Under the pieces are notes generated by a model. The model ran no database searches. It saw only the letters and a program-made list of their open reading frames with translations, and had not been told where the DNA came from. The translations under genes were made by a program, and so were the position numbers. This document shows, one piece after another, positions 45,152 to 55,739 of a stretch of 64,000 nucleotides of DNA (within the stretch, counting starts at the first letter, position 1; the number at the start of each line of letters is the position of its first letter). Source of the DNA: Comamonadaceae bacterium (lineage in GTDB: Bacteria > Pseudomonadota > Gammaproteobacteria > Burkholderiales > Burkholderiaceae_C); contig JAIYAR010000009.1 in NCBI GenBank assembly GCA_027488985.1, forward strand, positions 425,017 through 489,016, given 5' to 3'.

Positions 45152-45290
45152 AAAAACTCCTGAATCGGCTGAGTCTATCCAAGCCACCAAACCCGCTGCG
45201 GGCTCAGGTGCAATGCGCACGCCACATAACAAGGGTTAACCCCGCACATTTTTTTGTTTACAAGCGCAGCGGGCTTTTGATAATGGCTCC

Positions 45291-46568
45291 ATGAGTGCTG
45301 CCATGCCCGCTGTTCCCATGACCGGTCTGCTGCTGACAGGCGGGGGGGCCCGCGCCGCCTACCAAGTCGGGGTCTTGGAGGCCATTGCGGATTTGCGCTT
45401 GGCCTGTGGCGCAGGTTGGCAGCCCAACCCCTTTCCCATCATTGCCGGCACATCCGCTGGCGCCATCAATGCCTCGGCGCTAGCCTGCGGAGCCGACGAC
45501 TTTGACAGCACGGTAAGAAAGATCGCCCACACCTGGCAGAACTTTCATGCCAACGATGTGTACCGTGCCGACCACCTGAGCATGCTGCGCTCCGGTGCCA
45601 CATGGATGACCCTGCTCTCCCTGGGTTGGGTACTGGCCAAATGGCGGCGCATCAAGCCCCGCTCTTTGTTGGACAACGCCCCCTTGGGCACACTATTGCA
45701 AAGCCTGGTGCCGCTTGAGCGACTGCCCCAATTGCTGCGGCAGGGTCATTTGCAGGCGCTGGCAGTAACCGCCTCCAGCTACAGCACCGGCGACCACGTT
45801 ACGTTCTATGAGGGCGACAAACGCCTCATGCCTTGGGTGCGCACCCAGCGCTATGCGGTACGCGATCGCATAACCCATGAGCACCTGCTGGCATCGAGCG
45901 CGATCCCCTTTGTGTTTCCGGCAACGCAGTTGCACATCAACGGACGGGACGAGTACTTCGGCGACGGCTCCATGCGCCAGAGCGCCCCGATTGCACCTGC
46001 TATTCATTTGGGAGCAGAGCGCATCCTGGTCATTGGCGCCGGACGCATGCACGAGCCCAAAGAGGAGGCCCATCTGCACACCACCAGCAGCTACCCCAGC
46101 ATCGCCCAGATTGCAGGGCATGCGCTATCCAACATCTTTCTGGATGCGCTGGCCGTGGATGTCGAACGCGTGCAGCGCATTAACCAGACCATCAAACTAG
46201 TGCCTGAAGACGCCCGCAAAGGCAGCGCACTGCGCCCGGTTGAACTGCTCGTGATTGCGCCCAGCCAACGCCTGGATGCCGTGGCCTCGCGGCATGTGAA
46301 GGACCTGCCCCATGCCGTGCGCACCATGCTGAACGGCGTGGGGGTGTCGTCCGCCAAGGCCGACGTCAAAGGTGCAGCACTCGCCAGCTACCTGCTGTTT
46401 GAGAGCGGCTACACCACCGAGCTGATGGCACTGGGCTATGCAGACGCCCAAAAACAGCGCGCCGAGGTTTGCAAATTTTTCGGGTGGACCGATCCCGCCA
46501 ACCACGACCAGCTGCAAAGCGATGCGATTGTGGTGGAGCGGCGCAAAGATCCGCTGCGCCTTCGCTAA
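45291..46568 (+). CDS. patatin-like phospholipase
   Basis: 425 residues. The oxyanion hole GGGARAAYQVGVLEAI, nucleophile IIAGTSAGAINASALA (GxSxG) and the catalytic Asp in YFGDGSMRQSAPIAP make an intact Ser-Asp dyad. Patatins hydrolyse phospholipids or other acyl esters, usually at the inner face of the membrane. A hydrophobic stretch near residues 105-120 (WMTLLSLGWVLAKW) may aid membrane contact. Start ATG 45291. It converges with the PadR gene, overlapping by 4 bp at the stops. Confidence 0.9.
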   Translation: MSAAMPAVPMTGLLLTGGGARAAYQVGVLEAIADLRLACGAGWQPNPFPIIAGTSAGAINASALACGADDFDSTVRKIAHTWQNFHANDVYRADHLSMLRSGATWMTLLSLGWVLAKWRRIKPRSLLDNAPLGTLLQSLVPLERLPQLLRQGHLQALAVTASSYSTGDHVTFYEGDKRLMPWVRTQRYAVRDRITHEHLLASSAIPFVFPATQLHINGRDEYFGDGSMRQSAPIAPAIHLGAERILVIGAGRMHEPKEEAHLHTTSSYPSIAQIAGHALSNIFLDALAVDVERVQRINQTIKLVPEDARKGSALRPVELLVIAPSQRLDAVASRHVKDLPHAVRTMLNGVGVSSAKADVKGAALASYLLFESGYTTELMALGYADAQKQRAEVCKFFGWTDPANHDQLQSDAIVVERRKDPLRLR

Positions 46569-47122
46569 GCGACCGCCTTGTGAGCCGGCTCGCTGTTCAG
46601 GACAGCCAAGGCCTCCTGCGCCCAAGCGATGCTGCCCTCTTCAAACATGATGCCCTTCTTGAGAATCAAATGCTGCAGCCGCTTGGCCCGTGGCATCGCA
46701 GCGCCCCTCGCAAAGTCCCGGGCTTCGATGGCGCGGTAATGCGCCAGCCGCTCGGTGTGCTGGGCAATCCGAGCGCGGAGTTCATCACTCAAGTCCACTT
46801 CATTCAGGGCGGCATCCGCGCGGATCTTGACGGTGAACTCATCCCGCAAATCCATAGGCGCAGCAGGCTCGCTGGTCCAGCGCACCAGCTCCGCGCGGCC
46901 ATCCGGCAGCACCTTGTACTCCCGCTTGCGGGTAGCACCGGCGTCGGGCGCGCTGTCAGAGACGATCCAACCCTTCTCTTCCATTCGGGCCAGTTCGCGG
47001 TATATCTGCTGGTGCGTGGCGTGCCAGAAGTAGCCGATGGACTTGTCAAACCGCCGGGCCAGCTCGTACCCTGAGGACGGTTTTTCAATCAACGAAGTGA
47101 GCACGGCATGGGCAAGCGACAT
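46565..47122 (-). CDS. PadR-family transcriptional regulator
   Basis: 185 residues. The winged helix starts MSLAHAVLTSLIEKPSSGYE and continues LARRFDKSIGYFWHATHQQI with the PadR FW-A.HQQIYREL pattern; a C-terminal helical domain of about 90 residues (PadR2/VirR type) follows (EPAAPMDLRDEFTVKIRADA). Such repressors bind palindromes in their own and neighbouring promoters and respond to small lipophilic molecules. Two matching palindromes lie in the divergent gap to fadH. It likely represses the fadH-crotonase operon and itself; the ligand may be an acyl-CoA. Confidence 0.9.
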   Translation of the reverse strand: MSLAHAVLTSLIEKPSSGYELARRFDKSIGYFWHATHQQIYRELARMEEKGWIVSDSAPDAGATRKREYKVLPDGRAELVRWTSEPAAPMDLRDEFTVKIRADAALNEVDLSDELRARIAQHTERLAHYRAIEARDFARGAAMPRAKRLQHLILKKGIMFEEGSIAWAQEALAVLNSEPAHKAVA

Positions 47123-47151
47123 GCGGGCGAGTCTAAGGGCAGCACTCTAAC

Positions 47152-47169
47152 TATGCAACCAGTTGCATA
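47152..47169. promoter_or_regulatory. palindromic operator 1 in the padR-fadH gap
   Basis: TATGCAACCAGTTGCATA is an 18-bp palindrome (only the central CA breaks symmetry), about 30 bp before the PadR start and 92 bp before the fadH start. A second copy lies 37 bp away centre to centre. A possible -35 (TTGCAT) overlaps its right arm, with a TACACT -10-like hexamer 17 bp further on. Confidence 0.75.
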
Positions 47170-47190
47170 AATCTGGCTAGACTTCTACAC

Positions 47191-47204
47191 TGCAACTGGT
47201 TGCA
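47191..47204. promoter_or_regulatory. palindromic operator 2 in the padR-fadH gap
   Basis: TGCAACTGGTTGCA repeats the core of operator 1 (CAACCAGTTG on one strand reads CAACTGGTTG on the other). It overlaps the candidate -10 hexamer of the fadH promoter at 47186-47191, so binding should block polymerase. Distance between centres is 37 bp, 3.5 helical turns. Confidence 0.75.
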
Positions 47205-47248
47205 TAGCCGCTCATGCCTTGGTAACGGCCGGCCACCCGAACACATAA

Positions 47249-49768
<2,520 letters not shown>

Positions 49769-49784
49769 AGGCTGGATGCATCAA

Positions 49785-49842
49785 CACTATAAAAACAATA
49801 GCTGCTCGCGCAAATTCCACCTGCGCTAGCAGCCTATTTGGC
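49785..49842 (+). repeat. dispersed Comamonadaceae-type short repeat, copy 4 (best conserved)
   Basis: About 58 bp in the gap between fadH and the crotonase gene: ACTATAAAAACAATAGCTGC, then TCGCGCAAATTCCACC and TGCGCTAGCAGCCTATTTGG. It keeps every block of the family: the short A/T inverted repeat, AGCTGCTCGCGCA, TTCC and GCGCTAG. The ribosome site of the next gene (AAAGGAG) follows 6 bases later, so the element sits in the transcript leader. Confidence 0.8.
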
Positions 49843-49860
49843 ATATAAAAGGAGACACAT

Positions 49861-50673
49861 ATGGAGTTTGAAACCCTGAAGGTCACGCTGGACACGCACA
49901 TTGCCACCATCCGCCTGAACCGCCCCGACAAAGCCAACGCCATGAACGCCACCATGTGGCAAGAAATCCGCCAGGCCTTTGAATGGGTGGACCGCACACC
50001 CGAGGCGCGTGTGGCGGTATTGCAGGGCGAGGGCAAGTTGTTTTGCGCGGGTATCGACCTGCAAATGATGATGGGCATAGGCCCGCAGATTGCCAACGAG
50101 TGCGACGGCCGCATGCGCGAGTCCCTGCGCCGCATGATTCTGGACATGCAAGACACGCTCACCAGCCTGGAGCGCTGCCGCAAGCCGGTGCTGGCTGCCA
50201 TCCATGGCGGCTGCATTGGGGGCGGCATCGACCTCGTGACCTGCGCCGACATGCGCTACGCCAGCGCCGATGCGTTTTTCACCATCAAGGAGATCGACAT
50301 CGGCATGACCGCCGACGTGGGCACCCTGCAGCGCCTGCCCAAGCTGGTGGGCGATGGCATCACCCGCGAGCTGGCATACACCGGCCGCAAGATGGAAGCA
50401 GAAGAGGCCAAGAGCATCGGCCTGGTGAACCGCGTGTTTGAAAGCCGCGAAGCGCTCTACGCCGGGGTGCAGGAGATTGCAGCCACGATTGCGGCCAAGT
50501 CCCCACTGTCTATTCGCGGTACCAAAGAAATGATCACCTACGCCCGCGACCACAGCGTGGCCGACAGCCTGAACTACATCGCCACTTGGAACGCCGCCAT
50601 GCTGATGAGTAAGGACCTGACCGAGGCAATGACGGCGAACATGCAGAAGCGGGCTCCAGTGTTTAAGGACTGA
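49861..50673 (+). CDS. crotonase, delta(3,5)-delta(2,4)-dienoyl-CoA isomerase type
   Basis: 270 residues. The oxyanion-hole segments are LFCAGIDLQMMMG and AAIHGGCIGGGIDLVTCADM. The segment TIKEIDIGMTADVGTLQRLP matches the dienoyl-CoA isomerase subgroup, which has acidic residues at this place and the GTLQRLP run; the first Asp (EID) and second Asp (TAD) would be the catalytic acids. The enzyme moves double bonds so that FadH upstream can reduce the 2,4-dienoyl-CoA product. The ribosome site AAAGGAG precedes ATG 49861. Annotated alternatives are plain enoyl-CoA hydratase; the paired Asp supports the isomerase. Confidence 0.88.
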   Translation: MEFETLKVTLDTHIATIRLNRPDKANAMNATMWQEIRQAFEWVDRTPEARVAVLQGEGKLFCAGIDLQMMMGIGPQIANECDGRMRESLRRMILDMQDTLTSLERCRKPVLAAIHGGCIGGGIDLVTCADMRYASADAFFTIKEIDIGMTADVGTLQRLPKLVGDGITRELAYTGRKMEAEEAKSIGLVNRVFESREALYAGVQEIAATIAAKSPLSIRGTKEMITYARDHSVADSLNYIATWNAAMLMSKDLTEAMTANMQKRAPVFKD

Positions 50674-50704
50674 CCTTCCTTTCTCGCGCATAGTCTCTGC
50701 TGGG

Positions 50705-50810
50705 CTCGCAGCAGGCTGGGGGTACGTACCTCCGCTCGTGTCCCCCGCTCGCTCCAGCGGGCTCCTCCTTGACCTCGCTGCGGCACGCCCCCCCAGCCCG
50801 CTGCTGCGAA
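50705..50810. repeat. structured inverted repeat A between crotonase and metG
   Basis: Outer arms CTCGCAGCAGGCTGGGGG (50705-50722) and CCCCCCAGCCCGCTGCTGCGA (near 50789-50809) pair with one two-base bulge. Inside lies CGTGTCCCCCG, a stem CCCGCT/AGCGGG and CTCCTCCTTGACCT. These joiners recur in element B in the opposite orientation. It could act as a terminator or be a non-coding mobile repeat; no T-run follows. Confidence 0.7.
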
Positions 50811-50902
50811 GTGAGGCGAGGTGAAATATCCGTGGTTTACAAGTCACGTCACTTGAAAAGTGGAGCGGCTGTCTGTTTTGCGTAACGCACCAGCTCCGCG
50901 CA

Positions 50903-50990
50903 GGATCAGGCGGGCTGGGCGTTTTGCGTAGGTCAAGGAGGAGGCCGAAGGCCGGGGGACACGTAGCAAAACGCCCAGCTCGCCTGATCC
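50903..50990. repeat. structured inverted repeat B upstream of metG, related to A
   Basis: Arms of 25 bp at 50903-50927 and 50966-50990 pair with a single mismatch (the arms contain GGATCAGGCG and GCTGGGCGTTTTGC). The 38-base loop holds, on the minus strand, CGTGTCCCCCG, an inner stem GGCC/GGCC and CTCCTCCTTGACCT, so it is an inverted relative of element A with a different outer and inner stem. It ends 69 bp before the metG start. Confidence 0.8.
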
Positions 50991-51059
50991 CCCCGCAAAT
51001 ACAGAACCAAAGCACAGCCCGACTAAAATCACCGGTTCCTCTGTGAAAGTCGATTCCCC

Positions 51060-53228
51060 ATGCCTCGCCAACTCTTCGTTACCACCGCCCTTCCCTACGC
51101 CAACGGCAACTTCCATATCGGTCACATCATGGAATACATCCAGGCCGACATCTGGGTGCGGTTCCAGCGCATGCAAGGCAACGCGGTGAACTTCTGCGGC
51201 GCGGACGACACGCACGGGGCGCCCATCATGATTGCCGCTGAAAAGGCTGGCGTAACCCCCGAGCAGTTCGTGGCCAACATCGCCGCCGGGCGCAAGCAGT
51301 ACCTGGAAGGCTTTCACATCAGCTTTGACAACTGGCACAGCACCCACTCGCCCGAAAACACCGAGCTGGCCCGCCAGATCTACCGTGACCTGCGCGACCG
51401 CGCTGATGGCAGCCTGATTGAGGTGCGCACCATCGAGCAGTTCTTCGACCCCGAGAAGAACATGTTCTTGCCGGACCGCTACATCAAAGGCGAATGCCCC
51501 AAGTGCCACGCCAAAGACCAGTACGGCGACAACTGCGAAGTCTGCGGCTCGGTCTACGCGCCCACCGACCTGATCAACCCTTACTCTGCTTTGTCCGGCG
51601 CCAAGCCCGAGCTCAAAAATTCTGAGCACTACTTCTTCAAGTTGTCTGACCCGCGATGCGTGGAGTTCCTGGAGAACTGGACGCAAGACGGCAAGCTGCA
51701 GCCCGAAGTGGCGAACAAGATCAAAGAGTGGTTCAGCGTGCGCACCAACCCGGACGGCACCCAAAGCGAAGGCCTGGGCGACTGGGACATCAGCCGCGAT
51801 GCGCCCTACTTCGGCATCGAGATTCCCGATGCGCCGGGCAAGTACTTTTATGTGTGGCTGGACGCGCCTGTGGGCTACCTGGCGTCGCTCAAGAACTGGT
51901 TTGACAAAGGCGGGCCCAAGGCCAAGCACGACGACGCTCGCAGCTTTGGCGAGTACATGGCCGCTGCCGACACCGAGCAGTACCACTTCATCGGCAAAGA
52001 CATCGTCACCTTCCACACGCTGTTCTGGCCCGCGATGCTGAAGTTCAGCGGCCGCAAAACACCCAACAACGTGTTCGTGCACGGCTTCCTGACCGTGAAC
52101 AACGGCGAGAAGATGAGCAAGAGCCGCGGCACCGGCCTCGACCCGCTCAAGTACCTGAGCCTGGGCATGAACGCTGAGTGGTTGCGCTACTACCTGGCGG
52201 CCAAGCTGAGCGCCCGCAATGAAGACATCGACTTCAACGCCGAAGACTTCATGCTGCGGGTGAACAGCGATTTAATCGGCAAGTTCATCAACATCGCTTC
52301 CCGCGCTGCCGGCTTTTTGACCAAGCGCTTTGAAGGCAAATTGACCAGCAACTTCGGCACCCAAGGCGGAGCCCTGCTGGCTGAAATCCGGGGTGCTTCT
52401 GCCGCGTTGGCGGCAAATTTCGAGGCCCGCGAATACAGCAAGGCCACCCGCGAAGTCATGATGCTGGCCGACAAGGTGAACGCCTATGTGGACCAGAACA
52501 AGCCTTGGGACTTGGCCAAAGACGTAGCCAACAACGAGGCACTGCACCAGGTGTGCTCGGTGCTCATCAACGCGTTTGACGCCCTGAGCCGTTACCTGGC
52601 CCCTGTGCTGCCAGGCCTGGCGCAAGCGGTGCAAAACTTTGTGGGCCGCCCCATGGACACCTGGGCTGTGGCCGGCGATGTGCAAGCCATCCAGCCCTAC
52701 CAACACCTGATGCAACGCGTCACCCCTGAGCAGCTGGAAGCGCTTTTTGAGCCAAAAGAGCCTCTAGCGCCCGCGGAAACTGCGCAAGCAGCTCCTAAAA
52801 AGGTAGCAAAGTCAGCGCCCGCAGCCGTGCCTGCCGACCCCAACGCTCCCGGCGGCGAGGCCTTGGCACCCACCATCAGCATTGACGATTTCGCCAAGAT
52901 CGACCTGCGCATTGCAAGAATAGTGAACTGCGAAGCGGTAGAGGGCTCCACCAAGTTGCTGCGCCTGACCCTCGATGTGGGCGAGAAGAACGCTGAAGGC
53001 CAGCCCACCACGCGCAATGTTTTCAGCGGTATTGCCAGCATGTACAAGCCCGAAGAGCTGGTAGGCCAACTCACGGTGCTGGTGGCCAACTTGGCACCGC
53101 GCAAGATGAAGTTCGGCATGTCGGAAGGCATGGTCATGGCAGCCAGCCATGCAGATGAAGGTGCCAACCCCGGCATCTACATCCTTAACCCCTGGCCCGG
53201 CGCCCAGCCTGGCATGCGCATCCACTAA
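51060..53228 (+). CDS. metG: methionyl-tRNA synthetase
   Basis: 722 residues, the long form. It charges initiator and elongator tRNA-Met. HIGH-like motif: [20 protein letters not shown] near residue 12; zinc site [19 protein letters not shown] near 145-163; KMSKS motif [20 protein letters not shown] near 348. Anticodon-binding helices follow to about 560. Residues ~607-722 are an EMAP-II/Arc1-type tRNA-binding dimer domain ([20 protein letters not shown]). The linker [20 protein letters not shown] is encoded by a copy of the dispersed short repeat. Start ATG 51060. Confidence 0.97.
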   Translation: MPRQLFVTTALPYANGNFHIGHIMEYIQADIWVRFQRMQGNAVNFCGADDTHGAPIMIAAEKAGVTPEQFVANIAAGRKQYLEGFHISFDNWHSTHSPENTELARQIYRDLRDRADGSLIEVRTIEQFFDPEKNMFLPDRYIKGECPKCHAKDQYGDNCEVCGSVYAPTDLINPYSALSGAKPELKNSEHYFFKLSDPRCVEFLENWTQDGKLQPEVANKIKEWFSVRTNPDGTQSEGLGDWDISRDAPYFGIEIPDAPGKYFYVWLDAPVGYLASLKNWFDKGGPKAKHDDARSFGEYMAAADTEQYHFIGKDIVTFHTLFWPAMLKFSGRKTPNNVFVHGFLTVNNGEKMSKSRGTGLDPLKYLSLGMNAEWLRYYLAAKLSARNEDIDFNAEDFMLRVNSDLIGKFINIASRAAGFLTKRFEGKLTSNFGTQGGALLAEIRGASAALAANFEAREYSKATREVMMLADKVNAYVDQNKPWDLAKDVANNEALHQVCSVLINAFDALSRYLAPVLPGLAQAVQNFVGRPMDTWAVAGDVQAIQPYQHLMQRVTPEQLEALFEPKEPLAPAETAQAAPKKVAKSAPAAVPADPNAPGGEALAPTISIDDFAKIDLRIARIVNCEAVEGSTKLLRLTLDVGEKNAEGQPTTRNVFSGIASMYKPEELVGQLTVLVANLAPRKMKFGMSEGMVMAASHADEGANPGIYILNPWPGAQPGMRIH
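52752..52809 (-). repeat. dispersed short repeat copy inside the metG linker
   Basis: Read on the minus strand: GCTACCTTTTTAGGAGCTGC, then TTGCGCAGTTTCC, GCGGGCGCTAGAGG and CTCTTTTGG. All blocks of the intergenic repeat are present in order with few changes. On the plus strand it is translated in frame and makes the Ala/Pro/Lys-rich linker between the anticodon-binding and C-terminal tRNA-binding domains. Confidence 0.72.
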
Positions 53229-53276
53229 AGCACAGTCGCTTTATCCATCAGGCACAGCACACACCGGTCCCACAGC

Positions 53277-54022
53277 ATGATCCCCCTGATCCGTGGTTGG
53301 ACCGATGTGCAGCGCACCCCGCAAGCCAACACACGCCTGGGCGTGACGCTTGCCGCCGTGGCGGGGGCGGCGAATGCCGGCGGCTTTCTTGCGGTGAATC
53401 AGTACACCTCCCACATGACCGGCGTGGTGTCTGGCATGGCGGACGCTTTGGTGCTGGGCCACACCAGCACTGCACTGGTCGGCTTGGCCATGCTGCTGGC
53501 CTTTGTGACCGGTGCCATGTGCACTGCCTTGCTGGTGAACTGGGGCATGCGCCACCACTTGCACAGCGCATATGGCCTGCCGCTATTGCTGGAGGCAGCG
53601 CTGCGGCTGGTATTCGGCTTGTTTGGTGGCGCGATTGCCGTCGCCGCCCACCTGTTTGTGCCGCTCACAGTGGTTTTGCTCTGCTTCATCATGGGTCTGC
53701 AGAACGCGGTGATCACCAAAATCTCGCGCGCAGAGATTCGTACCACCCACATCACCGGTCTGGTCACCGATATGGGCATTGAGCTGGGCAAGCTGCTCTA
53801 CATCAACCCCGCCCCTCTGAATACCCTGTGCGCGCCAACCGCGACAAGCTGCGCCTGCAATTGAAACTGATTGGCGCCTTTGCTTTGGGCGCTCTGGTCG
53901 GGGCCATGGGCTTCAAGCACGTGGGCTACATCGCCACCCTGCCTTTGGCCTTGGCGCTGCTGGCGCTGGTGATCAAACCCTTGTGGAAGGACCTGCACCC
54001 TTCCGCTTATCCTGCCGCCTGA
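53277..54022 (+). pseudogene. YoaK/DUF1275-family membrane protein, frameshifted
   Basis: The first frame (53277-53864) encodes helices GVTLAAVAGAANAGGFLAVN, HMTGVVSGMADALVLGHTS, a LLAFVTGAMCTALLVN helix, a FIMGLQNAVITKISRAEIRT motif and TDMGIELGKLLYINPAP, matching DUF1275. The expected continuation, RANRDKLRLQLKLIGAFALG to KPLWKDLHPSAYPAA, is in the next frame (53828-54022). The shift lies in a C-rich run near 53805-53818 (ACCCCGCCCCTCTG). A single-base indel would restore a six-helix protein of about 248 residues. It may be a real mutation or a sequencing error. The SulP gene begins 7 bp later. Confidence 0.82.
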
Positions 54023-54029
54023 CCCCGCC

Positions 54030-55703
54030 ATGTCTGCACCCCGCTTTTTCCACCCGCGCCTGATGGATGCCCTGCAGGGTTACAACCGGCAGCGCTTGGC
54101 GGGCGACATTGGCGCAGGCCTTACCGTGGGTGTGGTGGCGCTGCCCTTGGCCATGGCCTTTGCCATCGCCAGCGGCCTCAAGCCCGAAGCAGGTTTGTTC
54201 ACTGCCATCATTGCCGGCTTTCTGATCTCCGCGCTGGGCGGCAGCCGGGTGCAAATCGGCGGGCCTGCCGGCGCATTCATCGTCATCGTGTACGGCATCG
54301 TCGAGCGCTATGGCTATGCCAACCTGGTCATCGCCACGGCCATGTCCGGCGTGATGCTGTTTGCCTTCGGTTTCTTCCGGTTGGGCACACTGGTGCGCTT
54401 TATCCCGATTGCGGTGGTCATCGGCTTTACCAACGGCATTGCGGTGTTGATTGCGCTCTCGCAGGTCAAAGACTTTCTGGGCCTGAACACCGGCCCCATG
54501 CCGGGCAGCTTCTTCGGAATCCTGCACACGCTGGGGGCATCGCTCTCCACCATCAACCTGCAGGCGACGGCACTCGCATTGGCCAGTCTGGCGGTCATCG
54601 TCGCATGGCAGTTCGGTTTGGCTCGCTTGGCACCATCCAAAGCCTGGGCAGCCAAGCTGGCACTGGTACCTGGCGCAGTGGTCGCACTGGTGGGGGCTAC
54701 GCTCGTGGTGGGCCTAGCAGACCTGCAAGTAGAAACCATAGGCAGCCGCTTCGGCGGTGTGCCATCAAACCTGCCGGGCTTTGTATTGCCGGAATTCAGC
54801 TGGGAGACCGTGCGCTTTTTGTTCATACCCGCCACCACCTTGGCCATGCTGGGCGCCATTGAATCCTTGCTTTGTGCCCGCGTGGCCGACGGAATGATTG
54901 GCGACCGGCACGACCCCAACCAGGAGCTGATGGCCCAGGGCATTGCAAACTTGGTAACCCCTTTCTTCGGTGGCATGCCGGCCACCGGCACCATTGCCCG
55001 CACGGTCACCAACATCAAGAGTGGTGCCAGCAGCCCGGTGGCAGGCATGGTGCATGCGGCCACCTTGCTGCTGGTAGTGCTGGTGGCGGCACCCCTGGCC
55101 AAAAACATTCCGCTCGCCGCCATGGCCACCATCCTCATGTTTGTGGCCTGGAACATGGGCGAGTGGCGCGAGTTTGTGCACCTGCGGCAATACCGCCTGC
55201 CTTACCGCGCCACCTTGCTGGCCGTGTTTTTGCTGACCGTGGTGTTTGACCTTACGGTGGCTGTTGAGGTCGGGCTGGTCGCCGCCTGCCTGACCTTCAT
55301 CTACCGCATCTCCAGCCTCTCGCGTTGCGAGCAACTCAGCGCGCAGGACTACCCGCCGCTGGTGGGCCTCGAACGCGATGTCGCCGCCCATCGGTTGCAT
55401 GGAGCCATCTTCTTCGGCGCGGTTAAGCTGATTGAAAACCTCGAAGACCACCTGCCCGCCCGTGTGCTGGTGCTGGACTTCAAAAACGTGCTCTACATAG
55501 ATTCCTCCGGCGCGGACACCGTGCTGGATTTGGTGCACACCTGCCACAAGCGGGGTGTGCGCCTGATTGCGTGCGGGCTGGCATTCCAGCCGCAAGACAT
55601 CCTGCTGCGCTGCGGTGTGACCGAAGCGCTGGGCCCTGCCAACCTCAGCCCTACGTTGGCGCAAGCCCTAGAGCTCGCCGTGCATGATGCACAAGCGACC
55701 TGA
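54030..55703 (+). CDS. SulP/SLC26-family anion transporter with STAS domain
   Basis: 557 residues. Membrane helices run to about residue 400, with family motifs LPLAMAFAIASGLKPEAGLF near residue 37, GGSRVQIGGPAGAFIVIVYG, FTNGIAVLIALSQVKDFLGL and a late FFGGMPATGTIARTVTNIKS. The C-terminal STAS domain covers ~435-557 (LHGAIFFGAVKLIENLEDHL, VLVLDFKNVLYIDSSGADTV). SulP proteins carry sulfate, bicarbonate or dicarboxylates; the substrate is not readable from sequence. Start ATG 54030, 7 bp after the frameshifted DUF1275 gene, and 36 bp before nadB, so a three-gene transcript is possible. Confidence 0.93.
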   Translation: MSAPRFFHPRLMDALQGYNRQRLAGDIGAGLTVGVVALPLAMAFAIASGLKPEAGLFTAIIAGFLISALGGSRVQIGGPAGAFIVIVYGIVERYGYANLVIATAMSGVMLFAFGFFRLGTLVRFIPIAVVIGFTNGIAVLIALSQVKDFLGLNTGPMPGSFFGILHTLGASLSTINLQATALALASLAVIVAWQFGLARLAPSKAWAAKLALVPGAVVALVGATLVVGLADLQVETIGSRFGGVPSNLPGFVLPEFSWETVRFLFIPATTLAMLGAIESLLCARVADGMIGDRHDPNQELMAQGIANLVTPFFGGMPATGTIARTVTNIKSGASSPVAGMVHAATLLLVVLVAAPLAKNIPLAAMATILMFVAWNMGEWREFVHLRQYRLPYRATLLAVFLLTVVFDLTVAVEVGLVAACLTFIYRISSLSRCEQLSAQDYPPLVGLERDVAAHRLHGAIFFGAVKLIENLEDHLPARVLVLDFKNVLYIDSSGADTVLDLVHTCHKRGVRLIACGLAFQPQDILLRCGVTEALGPANLSPTLAQALELAVHDAQAT

Positions 55704-55739
55704 TGCACGCCACGCCCTGATTTTTCCCAACCCTATTGC

